From the NCBI RefSeq assembly GCF_014199955.1, contig NZ_JACHOQ010000014.1, positions 1 to 44,351 on the forward strand: 44,351 nt of DNA, given 5' to 3'. Below are positions 37,036 through 44,351 of the stretch, in pieces. Position 1 is the first letter of the stretch, and each line of letters starts with the position of its first letter. The stretch is from Brevundimonas aurantiaca (lineage in GTDB: Bacteria; Pseudomonadota; Alphaproteobacteria; Caulobacterales; Caulobacteraceae). Both the position numbers and the translations under genes were made by a program. Below the pieces are notes generated by a model that saw only the letters and a list, made by a program, of their open reading frames with translations, searched no databases and was not told where the DNA came from.

Positions 37036-37229
37036 CGTCTTTTCCTTTCCCTATGAACCCGGATCGCTCCGGGAGAGGAACGCCCGGCTCTGACGGCCTG
37101 ATCTCTTCCTCAGAGCCGAGCATGACTCCAATAGCCCCTGATGGCGAGGGGTTATTTGATGTGGCGCAAAGGCGCAGCGACGGGCAGGATTCTTCGCGTA
37201 ATCTGCACGCGGCTCTTTACGATCCCGCA

Positions 37230-37255
37230 CAACCTTTGCGACAACTCAGGTTGTC
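37230..37255. promoter_or_regulatory. Inverted repeat upstream of the secreted peptidase gene
   Basis: GACAAC-TCAG-GTTGTC at 37240-37255, with a further ACAACC at 37230, forms overlapping inverted repeats about 50 bases before the ATG. An operator or attenuator hairpin is possible. Confidence 0.35.
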
Positions 37256-37307
37256 GGGGGAGACGGGATGGACGTCAGTCCCATTCGGCGGGGACGGGGA
37301 ACAAGCC

Positions 37308-38882
37308 ATGAAACGATCGGGACTGGTCGCCGTATTGGCCGCCGCCTTAGCGACGCTGAGTCTGACGGCGACGGCGGCGCGCGCCGATTGGCTGAAGGCC
37401 GAAAGCGAGCGATTCATCGTCTATAGCGAAGGCAGCGAACGGTCGCTCCGGGACTATGTCCAGAAGCTGGAGACCTTCGACCGTGTGATGCGCTATCGGT
37501 CCGGCCTGCCCATGGACCAGGCGCCGCTGCGCAAACTGCCGATCTATCTGGTCGGCTCACGCTCCGGCATGCTTCGGGTCAATCCCGCCACGCCGCAGAA
37601 TGTCGTGGGCACCTATTTCCCCACTTCGGAAGACATCTTCGCCGTCGCGATCCGAGGCGAAAACAACGAGATACTGCTGCACGAATATGTGCACCATTTC
37701 ATGCTCGAAAGCGCCCCCGCCGCCTATCCGGGTTGGTTCGTCGAAGGCTTCGCCGAATACTATATGACCGCGGAAATCGAGGCGGATGAGGTTCAGCTGG
37801 GCGGTTACAGCGAGAATCGGGCCTATTGGCTGGTCAACGGCACATGGCTGCCGCTTGAGGTTCTGTTGCGCTCTCGTCCCGGCGAGGTCAGGCGCAGCAG
37901 CTATCGTGAGACCTATTATCCGGTCGCCTGGCTGCTGACCCACTGGTTCTTCAGCGACCCCGACCGCCTGCGACAGCTGAGCGCCTATCTGATGGCCGTG
38001 TCGGACGGTGAAGATCCGGTTGAGGCCATGGAGAGCGCCACTGGCCTGAGCCTGGCCCAGCTTCGCTCCGAGCTTCGCCAATATCTGATGAGCCGCCGGC
38101 TGATGGGGCGGGTGATCAAGAGCGACTTTCCGGCGGCCGACATCGTCGTCACGCGCCTGCCCCGATCCGCCAATGATCTGCTGCTCATCAATCAGAGACT
38201 GAAGATCGGGGTGAAGGACGAGGATCGTGCGGCCCTGGGCCAGGAGGTGGCGCGGATCGCCGCGCGTCACGGCGATGACCCCCTGGCCCTCTTGGCCGCC
38301 GGTCACGCCGGCCTGCATTTCGGCGACACGGTGGCGGGCGAACGGGCGCTGCAGCGGCTCGTCGAACTGGAGCCCGACAATGTCGAAGCCCTGCAATTCC
38401 TGGCCGAGGAACGGTTGCGCCTGGCGGAAGCAGCGGAGGATGAGGCGGAACGTGTGTCACTGAAGCGAGAGGCCAGGGTCTATCTGGGTCGAGCCTACGC
38501 CGCGACGGACAACGATTATCGAACCCTGATGCTGATCGCCGAGATGAGACACGGCGAGCCGGGCTATCCCAACGACAACGACATGCTCACGCTCGGTCTG
38601 GCCTTTGAGCGGGCGCCGCAGTTGGCGGGGGTTCGTCTGAACTATGCCGACGCCCTGATCCAACGGGATCAAAAGGATGAAGCGATCGCCGTGCTGAAAC
38701 CCCTGGCGAACAATCCCCACGGCGGGGCGGCGTCTGACCGGGCGGCGCAGATGATCGCGGCGCTCAACAACGGCGAGGCCGTGCCGACCCTCGACGGCCT
38801 TACGGAGGACGCCGCCGCCGTCGAGCCCGAGCCTTCGCCGGAAGACGAACCGGAATCGCCCCCGGCGCCCGCCGGCGAGTGA
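37308..38882 (+). CDS. Secreted zinc-metallopeptidase-like protein with TPR-type C-terminus
   Basis: I start at ATG 37308, preceded by GGGGAACAAG; the longer frame covers the upstream small gene. The 524-residue protein has a signal peptide ending near AARA-D27. The zinc motif HEYVHH lies at residues 125-130, with WFVEGFAEYY about 15 residues later providing a glutamate ligand: a gluzincin pattern. From about residue 330 helical repeats (LAAGHAGLHFGDTVAGERALQRLVELEPDNVEALQFLAEERL) look like TPRs, and the tail is Pro/Glu-rich. It is probably periplasmic; the substrate is unknown. It precedes prfC by 31 bases. Confidence 0.8.
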   Translation: MKRSGLVAVLAAALATLSLTATAARADWLKAESERFIVYSEGSERSLRDYVQKLETFDRVMRYRSGLPMDQAPLRKLPIYLVGSRSGMLRVNPATPQNVVGTYFPTSEDIFAVAIRGENNEILLHEYVHHFMLESAPAAYPGWFVEGFAEYYMTAEIEADEVQLGGYSENRAYWLVNGTWLPLEVLLRSRPGEVRRSSYRETYYPVAWLLTHWFFSDPDRLRQLSAYLMAVSDGEDPVEAMESATGLSLAQLRSELRQYLMSRRLMGRVIKSDFPAADIVVTRLPRSANDLLLINQRLKIGVKDEDRAALGQEVARIAARHGDDPLALLAAGHAGLHFGDTVAGERALQRLVELEPDNVEALQFLAEERLRLAEAAEDEAERVSLKREARVYLGRAYAATDNDYRTLMLIAEMRHGEPGYPNDNDMLTLGLAFERAPQLAGVRLNYADALIQRDQKDEAIAVLKPLANNPHGGAASDRAAQMIAALNNGEAVPTLDGLTEDAAAVEPEPSPEDEPESPPAPAGE

Positions 38883-38913
38883 CTTTCTGCGCCGGGCGCG
38901 CTAGTCGCGCGCC

Positions 38914-40557
38914 ATGTCCTCACTGACCCTGCCTGAAGAAGCCGCGCGCCGGCGGACCTTCGCCATCATCGCCCACCCGGATGCGGGCAAGACGACCTTG
39001 ACCGAGCATATCCTGCTGGCCGGGGGCGCCATTCGCGCGGCCGGCGCCGTGCGGGCGCGGGGCGAGAACCGGCGGACCCGGTCCGACTGGATGAAGATCG
39101 AGAAGGAGCGCGGCATTTCCGTCAGCGCCTCGGTCATGACGTTCGAGCACGACGGCAAGATGTTCAACCTGCTCGATACGCCCGGGCACGAGGACTTCTC
39201 GGAAGACACCTATCGCACCCTGACCGCCGCCGACTGCGCCATCATGGTGCTGGACGCCGCCAAGGGGATCGAGCCGCAGACGCTGAAACTGTTCGAGGTC
39301 TGTCGTCTTCGGGACATTCCGATCATCACCTTCATCAACAAGCTGGACCGCGAGGCCCAGGATCCGATGGCCCTGCTGGACGACATCGCCTCGCGGCTGC
39401 AACTGGACCCGGCGCCCATCTGGTGGCCGGCCGAGAGCGGCAATCGTCTGCGCGGCATGGTCGAGGTCGGGACCGGCCGGTTCCAGCCCTATGCCCGCAA
39501 GGCCGCCGGCGCCGCCGAGGATCCCGACCATCCGCCCGCCCTGCCCCTGGACCAGGCGGCCCAGTATTTCGAGGCGGGCGAGCGGGCGGCCCTGAGCGAG
39601 GCGGTGGAGCTGGTCGAGGGCGGCTATCCGGCCTTTGACCGTCAGGCCTTCCTGGAGGGCCATCTGACGCCGGTCCTGTGGGGTTCGGCCCTGCGCCATT
39701 TCGGCATAGACGAACTGCTGAAGGCCATCGGCGACTGGGCGCCGGCGCCCAAGGTCATGAAGGCGCGGAAAGAAGCCCCGCCCGAGACCCGCAACGCCCC
39801 GGCGCCCGTGGAGACGACGGTGGAGCCCGGCGCCGAAGAAGTCACCGGCTTCGTCTTCAAGGTCCAGGCCAATATGGACCCCAACCACCGCGACCGGATC
39901 GCCATGTTCCGCATGGCCTCGGGCGCCTTCAAGCGCGGCATGAAGCTGAAGGTCCAGAACACCGGCAAGTCCCTGTCGGTCAATGCGCCGATCATGTTCT
40001 TCGCCAGTGACCGGGAACTGGCCGACGACGCCTTCGCCGGCGATGTGATCGGCATTCCGAACCATGGCGTGCTGCGGGTCGGCGACAGCCTGTCGGAGAG
40101 CGGGTTGGTGCGGTTCGCCGGCCTGCCGAACTTCGCCCCGGAAATCCTGCAACGGGTCCGGGTCAAGGATCCGCTGAAGGCCAAACATCTGAAGAAGGCG
40201 CTGGAGGGCCTAGCCGAGGAAGGCGTGACCCAGCTGTTCCGCCCGGAGATCGGGGCCGACTTCATCGTCGGCGCCGTGGGCCAGCTGCAGTTCGAGGTCA
40301 TGGCCGACCGGCTGGGCGAGGAATACGGCCTGGACGTCGTCTTCGAACCCAGCCCCTACGCCGAAGCGCGCTGGATCGCCCCGACCTCCGACGCGTCCGA
40401 CGCCGATCTGGAGGACTTCATGGGCAAATATCGCCCCCAGATGGCCCGCGACATCGACCAGGCCCCGGTCTTCCTGGCCAAGTCCAGCTGGGAGACCGGC
40501 TATGTCGGCGAACGCTTCCCCAAGGTGGCCTTCACCAAGACCAAGGAGCGGGGTTAG
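38914..40557 (+). CDS. prfC: Peptide chain release factor 3
   Basis: The 547-residue GTPase has G1 AHPDAGKTT at residues 20-28, switch-region GISVSASV, G3 DTPGHEDF and G4 NKLD. EF-G-like domains II and III follow, ending FAKT-type SSWETGYVGERFPKVAF. It recycles RF1/RF2 from ribosomes after termination. The length is close to the E. coli protein (529). Its stop overlaps the convergent SCO gene stop by four bases. Confidence 0.95.
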   Translation: MSSLTLPEEAARRRTFAIIAHPDAGKTTLTEHILLAGGAIRAAGAVRARGENRRTRSDWMKIEKERGISVSASVMTFEHDGKMFNLLDTPGHEDFSEDTYRTLTAADCAIMVLDAAKGIEPQTLKLFEVCRLRDIPIITFINKLDREAQDPMALLDDIASRLQLDPAPIWWPAESGNRLRGMVEVGTGRFQPYARKAAGAAEDPDHPPALPLDQAAQYFEAGERAALSEAVELVEGGYPAFDRQAFLEGHLTPVLWGSALRHFGIDELLKAIGDWAPAPKVMKARKEAPPETRNAPAPVETTVEPGAEEVTGFVFKVQANMDPNHRDRIAMFRMASGAFKRGMKLKVQNTGKSLSVNAPIMFFASDRELADDAFAGDVIGIPNHGVLRVGDSLSESGLVRFAGLPNFAPEILQRVRVKDPLKAKHLKKALEGLAEEGVTQLFRPEIGADFIVGAVGQLQFEVMADRLGEEYGLDVVFEPSPYAEARWIAPTSDASDADLEDFMGKYRPQMARDIDQAPVFLAKSSWETGYVGERFPKVAFTKTKERG

Positions 40558-41174
40558 CCCCGCGCCATGGCGTCTTCGATGATCTTTGTCGCCTTGTCAG
40601 GCCCCAGGCCATAGGCGACGGCGGTGCGGAACCGGCCGTCGGGCCCCATCAGATAGACGGTCAGGGAGTGGTTCATCGTATAGCCCTCCCCCTCGCCGAC
40701 CTTTTCATAATAGGCGCGGTAGGCCTTGGCCGCCTGGGCCACCTGGTCCGGCGTTCCGGTCAGGCCGATGGTCCCCTTGGGGAAGCCGTCTGAGGACAGA
40801 TAGTCCTTCAGCTGCTGAGGCGTGTCGCGTTCGGGGTCGATGCTGACGAAGACGATCTGGAGATCGTCGGCCTTGTCGCCCAGCCGCTGCTGCACCGCGG
40901 CCAGCTCGGCCAGGGTGGTGGGGCAGAATTCGGGGCAGTAGGTGAAGCCGAAGAAGACCAGGCTCCATTTGCCGTTCAGCATGGTCTGATCGACCGGACG
41001 CCCGTCCTGGTTCACCAGTTGGAAGTCGCCGCCGACCAGGGGCTGGCCGGTCGCGCCGATCTCGCCCCGGGTCGCGCTGGGCCGATTGCCGACCACCACC
41101 ACGGTGACGATGGCCAGGGCGGCGGCGATGGCGAGACAGGCGCCGGCGAACAGCAGGATGGAACGACGCGGCAT
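40554..41174 (-). CDS. SCO1/SenC (PrrC-like) copper/thiol protein
   Basis: The 206-residue protein has an N-terminal membrane anchor (about 5-28) and a thioredoxin-like domain. Copper-ligand cysteines C80 and C84 lie in TYCPEFC, and H169 in MNHSLTVYL completes the site. SCO proteins deliver copper to cytochrome c oxidase CuA and may sense redox state. It is divergent from the RegB-like kinase, 44 bases apart, matching the prrC-prrB arrangement of Rhodobacter. The start is the ATG at 41174. Confidence 0.93.
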   Translation of the reverse strand: MPRRSILLFAGACLAIAAALAIVTVVVVGNRPSATRGEIGATGQPLVGGDFQLVNQDGRPVDQTMLNGKWSLVFFGFTYCPEFCPTTLAELAAVQQRLGDKADDLQIVFVSIDPERDTPQQLKDYLSSDGFPKGTIGLTGTPDQVAQAAKAYRAYYEKVGEGEGYTMNHSLTVYLMGPDGRFRTAVAYGLGPDKATKIIEDAMARG

Positions 41175-41218
41175 GACGACCTCTGACGAAAACCTCGGCC
41201 CCGGTCTATAGAAGGCCC

Positions 41219-42709
41219 GTGACCTCGACAGAAGACCACATCGCGCCGCACGGGCGGCCGTCCCTTTCAGAGGGGGCGGCCGTGGACAGCGCCCTGTCGC
41301 AGCCCGGCCCCGCCGACGGCGCCCGTAGGGGACGCGGCTTTTCCCTGCGGACTTTGATCGTCCTGCGCTGGCTGACCATACTGGGGCAGAGCGCGGCGAT
41401 CCTGACGGCGTCTCAGGGGCTGCATTTCCCCCTGCCGCTGTGGCCCTGTCTGATCGTCATCGCCGTCAGCGCTGCGGTGAACGTGGGCGCCATGGCGCGG
41501 GTGCGGCGGCTGGAGGCCAGCCTGCCAGACGGACGCACCACGGCCCTGCACCTGGGGTTCGACATTTTTCAGCTCAGCCTTCTGCTGGGCCTGACCGGCG
41601 GGCTGGAGAACCCCTTCTGCCTGCTGCTGGTGGCGCCGGTGACGATCGCCGCCGCCGCCCTGCCCGCGCGCCAGGCCGTGGCGCTGGGCCTTCTGGCCCT
41701 GATCGCCGTGGGGGTGCTGTTCTTCTGGTCTGAGCCCCTGCCCTGGCGTCCGGGAGAGAATTTTCACCTGCCCCTGCTCTATCGGCTGGGGATGGCCATG
41801 GCCCTGGTGACCGGTGTGGTCTTCACCGCCGGCTACGCCTGGCGGGTGGCGGCCGACGCCGAGAAGCTGGAGCTGGCCCTGGCCACGACCCAGGACGTGC
41901 TGCAGCGCGAACAGAGACTGGCGGCCCTGGGCGGTCTGGCGGCGGCCGCGGCCCATGAGTTGGGCACGCCGCTGGCCACCATCCAGGTCGTAGCCAAGGA
42001 ACTTCAGCGCGCCTCGGCGCCCGACAGCGACGCCGCCGAGGACGCGGCCCTGATCCTGCAACAGGCCGAACGGTGCCGGGGCATACTGGCCCAGCTGTCG
42101 CGCCGGCCGGAGGGGGACGACGCCCTATACGCCGACGTGGCTCTGAAGGCCCTGCTGGAGGAGGTGGTCGAGCCGCACCGGGGCTTCGACCTGGCCTTTG
42201 AGGTCCTGGTCAAGACCCCGCCCGGCCAGCCGGCCCCGCGCGTGCGCCGCCTGCCCGAGGTGGTGCACGGCCTGTCGACCCTGGTCGAGAACGCCGCCGA
42301 CTTCGCCGCCTCCACCGTGCGGGTCCAGGCCCAGGTCGACGCCGGCTGGATCGAGATCGCCATTCTGGACGACGGGCCGGGCTTTCCCAGCGACATCCTG
42401 CCCCGGCTGGGCGAGCCCTATGTGACCAGCCGCCCGCACGGCAAGGCGCGCCTGGCCCTGGCGGCCCAGATCGCCGCTGCGGCCTCCGGCGCCGGGCGCG
42501 GCGGGCCGGAGACCACGGTCGCCCCCAGCCAGGGCGGCATGGGCCTGGGCTTCTTCATCGCCCGCACCCTGCTGGAGCGGACCGGCGGGGTGGTCAGCGT
42601 GGGCCAGGGCCTGCCGCGGCCGGGCGCCGCCCCCGACGGCCGCGCCCCCCTGCGCGGCGCGCGTGTGGCGGTGCGATGGGCCCGTCCGGCGCTGGAGGTG
42701 GCGGCCTGA
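41219..42709 (+). CDS. regB: RegB/PrrB-type redox sensor histidine kinase
   Basis: The 496-residue kinase begins at GTG 41219. It has six hydrophobic spans (about 45-210), with the quinone-site heptapeptide GGLENPF at residues 127-133. The H-box has H246 in AAAHELGTPLATI, and a conserved cysteine, C286, lies in QQAERCRGIL, matching the redox-active Cys of Rhodobacter RegB. The HATPase domain shows LVENAADFA, LDDGPGF and GGMGLGFFIA. It senses the redox state of the quinone pool and phosphorylates RegA, controlling respiratory genes. Confidence 0.92.
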   Translation: MTSTEDHIAPHGRPSLSEGAAVDSALSQPGPADGARRGRGFSLRTLIVLRWLTILGQSAAILTASQGLHFPLPLWPCLIVIAVSAAVNVGAMARVRRLEASLPDGRTTALHLGFDIFQLSLLLGLTGGLENPFCLLLVAPVTIAAAALPARQAVALGLLALIAVGVLFFWSEPLPWRPGENFHLPLLYRLGMAMALVTGVVFTAGYAWRVAADAEKLELALATTQDVLQREQRLAALGGLAAAAAHELGTPLATIQVVAKELQRASAPDSDAAEDAALILQQAERCRGILAQLSRRPEGDDALYADVALKALLEEVVEPHRGFDLAFEVLVKTPPGQPAPRVRRLPEVVHGLSTLVENAADFAASTVRVQAQVDAGWIEIAILDDGPGFPSDILPRLGEPYVTSRPHGKARLALAAQIAAAASGAGRGGPETTVAPSQGGMGLGFFIARTLLERTGGVVSVGQGLPRPGAAPDGRAPLRGARVAVRWARPALEVAA

Positions 42710-42817
42710 GCGCGTCCAAACCCCGTCCCCGCCCGTATTGGGTCGAAGCGTCGCAGGCGGCCGCTCGCCCTTGACCGAACGACTTCCGGCCCCGACTTGA
42801 TTCAGCAGGAGAACAGA

Positions 42818-43375
42818 ATGCCCGAGCTTGAGACCCGCATCGCCGCCCTGCCCGACAAGTCCCTGCTGCTGCTGGACGACGACCAGGCCCTGCGCACCCG
42901 GATGGGACGGGCGCTGGAGGCGCGCGGCTTCGAGGTGACCACCGCCGCCTCGGTCGCCGAGGCTCAGCTGCGGCTGAACGAAAAGGCCCCGGCCTTCGCC
43001 GTCCTGGACATGCGGCTGGAGGACGGCAACGGGCTGAAGATCGTCGAGGCGGTGCGCGAGCGGCGCGAGGACGCCCGGATCGTGATGCTGACCGGCTACG
43101 GCGCCATCGCCACGGCGGTTGCGGCGGTCAAGGCCGGCGCCGTCGATTATCTGTCCAAGCCCGCCGACGCCGACGACGTGGTCAAGGCCCTGCTGGCGAG
43201 CGGCGACGCGGCCCCCGAGCCGCCCGAAAACCCGATGAGCGCCGACCGGGTGCGCTGGGAGCATATCCAGCGGGTCTATGAGCTGTGCGACCACAATGTC
43301 TCGGAAACCGCCCGCCGCCTTGGCATGCACCGCCGCACCCTGCAACGCATCCTGGCCAAGCGCGCGCCGCGGTAA
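42818..43375 (+). CDS. regA: RegA/ActR/PrrA-type response regulator
   Basis: I start at ATG 42818 (MPELETRIAALPDKSLLLLDDDQ), with AGGAG six bases upstream. The 185-residue protein has a receiver domain with D64 in AVLDMRLEDGNGL. A proline linker and a Fis-type HTH (about 148-185, ERVYELCDHNVSETARRLGMHRRTLQRIL pattern) follow. It should activate or repress respiration and carbon genes under low oxygen. It follows regB by about 108 bases; in Rhodobacter regA is divergent from regB, so the order differs. Confidence 0.93.
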   Translation: MPELETRIAALPDKSLLLLDDDQALRTRMGRALEARGFEVTTAASVAEAQLRLNEKAPAFAVLDMRLEDGNGLKIVEAVRERREDARIVMLTGYGAIATAVAAVKAGAVDYLSKPADADDVVKALLASGDAAPEPPENPMSADRVRWEHIQRVYELCDHNVSETARRLGMHRRTLQRILAKRAPR

Positions 43376-43726
43376 GGGGCGAGGGCGGAGCCGGGGCCGT
43401 GGAGCGGTCGTTTTCGCTTCCCGGTCGATCGTGAGCGAGCTTTCGGGCCGCTGTCTGTGGCTGCTGTCGGCGCGCCCCACCCTTCGCCCAGGTCCGCGAC
43501 GCCCTGATGAACCAACCGTTCATACGGCCCCCTTCACCGTCTTCGCGGTCACCACATCGTCGGCGCCCCAATCCTCCCGGCCTGATCGTCAGAGGCAGGG
43601 TGTTTCATGTTCGGGTGAAAGCGCCTCGGAAGGCTCAAGCCGCGGTTGGACGAACGCAGGTCTGGAGATTTGGGCTATAGGTGGCAGAAATAGTCGAGTG
43701 GTTGGAGTAAGGAGCGACCTCCAAGG
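43376..43726. other. 351-base spacer between regA and the truncated Fic gene
   Basis: No convincing gene, tRNA or strong hairpin is seen. GC falls towards its right end, which matches the base composition of the Fic gene rather than regA. AAGGAG at 43709-43714 is a possible ribosome site for Fic, though its spacing is long. Confidence 0.5.
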
Positions 43727-44256
43727 ATGACCACCTATATGCCGCCCCTGCTTCCACTCTCCATTGATCTGGAAACCAAGACTGTCCTGAAAAAGCTCGC
43801 GTCAGCGCGCGGCGCGCTTGCCGAACTGAAAGGCGCCGCTGGGTTGGTGCCGAACGAGTCGATCTTGATCAACACCCTGTCTTTGCAAGAAGCAAAGGAC
43901 AGTTCGGCAATCGAAAATATCATCACGACGCATGATGACCTCTACCGAAGCGATGCACTCGCTGATCGTTTCGCGAGTCTCGCCGCCAAGGAGGTGTTCA
44001 GCTACGCCAGAGCCATGAGAGAGGGCTTTGACACCGTTCGCCGAACGGGCTTGATCACAACCAATGATATCCTCGCCATGCAATCTACTTTGGAGCGGAA
44101 CAAGGCTGGTTTCAGGAAGCTGCCCGGCACAGCTCTTAAGAACGACAAGACTGGAGAGGTGGTCTTCACGCCACCGCAGAGCCACGACGACATTCTCACA
44201 TTGATGACCAACTTGGAGACGTTCATCAACGATGACGATCTCACCGATCTCGATCC
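43727..44256 (+). pseudogene. Fic-family AMPylase, 3' part removed by IS insertion
   Basis: The frame from ATG 43727 encodes the Fic N-terminal domain. PPLLPLSIDLETKTVLKKLASARGALAELKG leads to SLQEAKDSSAIENI, which holds the inhibitory-helix motif (S/T)xxxE(N/G) of class II Fic proteins. The region ends DDDLTDLDP at the IS junction, just before the expected HPFxxGNGRxxR catalytic loop. The frame then runs into the IS and stops at 44305 with 15 codons of IS-derived sequence (about 192 codons in all). Fic proteins usually transfer AMP to target hydroxyls; this one lacks the active site. Confidence 0.85.
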
Positions 44257-44351
44257 TGACGTGACCCCCGTTTCTCATCCAGCCATAACGAGAGTCCTAG
44301 GTTGATCTGAGCTGTGATCGGCTGGGTTGGCAAGAGGCCGGTCTGCGCAGC
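44257..44351 (-). mobile_element. IS3-family insertion sequence, orfB-side end (partial)
   Basis: TGACGTGACCCCC starts at 44257, facing inward, and matches the left element's terminus over 13 bases, with partial similarity beyond (CTCxTCCAGxxATA). It runs off the right edge. Minus-strand reading inside suggests the end of orfB, so this copy has the same orientation as the left one. It has cut the Fic gene after DLDP. Only 95 bases are visible, similar to the 94 on the left. Confidence 0.8.
44275..44349 (-). CDS. IS3-family transposase OrfB, C-terminal tail (partial)
   Basis: One minus-strand frame reads CADRPLANPADHSSDQPRT and ends LVMAG at a stop 18 bases inside the IS end. That is where IS3-family OrfB normally stops. 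Another frame stops at 44297, so the choice is uncertain from 95 bases. Confidence 0.4.
   Translation of the reverse strand, partial: CADRPLANPADHSSDQPRTLVMAG

Noticed and set aside
43182..43571. Minus-strand 129-codon frame after regA
   Set aside because: It overlaps the conserved end of regA and is Gly/Arg-rich; treated as a shadow.

Overview
The window is GC-rich alphaproteobacterial DNA, most likely from the Caulobacterales and probably Brevundimonas. This is inferred from the aroA-cmk-rpsA-ihfB gene order, the FYDLN acidic protein, the chemotaxis gene set and the general codon use; no database search was possible. Both ends of the window run into the same kind of IS3-family insertion sequence. 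Bases 1-94 are the orfA-side end of one copy and 44257-44351 are the orfB-side end of another, in the same orientation. The stretch between them is therefore bounded by a dispersed repeat, and may be a draft-assembly contig that broke at it. Each IS end cuts a gene: a defence-type reverse transcriptase on the left, and a Fic-family AMPylase on the right.

Layout. 95-2211: a reverse transcriptase without a start codon, followed after one base by a zeta/ATPase-like kinase gene and a small overlapping gene. 2212-3433: a 177-bp inverted-repeat element and an HTH protein of unknown role. 3493-8490: tldD, a small membrane protein, a TraB/GumN-like secreted protein with a degenerate metal motif, and a TonB-dependent receptor. 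8561-12055: a POT peptide transporter, a GNAT-like protein, and a spacer carrying TCGGACA repeats. 12056-17513 (minus strand): aroA, a RelE/HigB-type toxin with its antitoxin, cmk, rpsA, ihfB and mscL. 17638-18436: the FYDLN protein and tRNA-Ala(GGC).

18509-30142 is a chemotaxis block. A compact minus-strand operon runs STAS, cheY, cheA, cheW, mcp, mcp, cheW, cheR, cheB, with 1-4 base overlaps at several junctions. A soluble coiled-coil protein converges on it; it combines a CheZ-like DxxxQ motif with a degenerate receptor-tip sequence. The two receptors have nearly identical signalling halves and differ in the number of 39-residue poly-HAMP units. A hybrid histidine kinase diverges from the operon.

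32266-43375 holds an MscS channel, malate synthase G, a DUF1345 membrane protein, two small proteins (one a 51-residue membrane protein), a secreted zinc-peptidase/TPR protein, prfC, and a RegB/PrrB-type redox kinase with a divergent SCO protein and a downstream RegA-type regulator. The last 0.6 kb before the right IS is a gene-poor spacer and the truncated Fic gene.

The most unusual items are the IS-beheaded reverse transcriptase abutting a kinase gene, the toxin-antitoxin pair embedded between essential genes, and the CheZ-like/receptor-like hybrid beside a che operon that has no cheZ or cheD.
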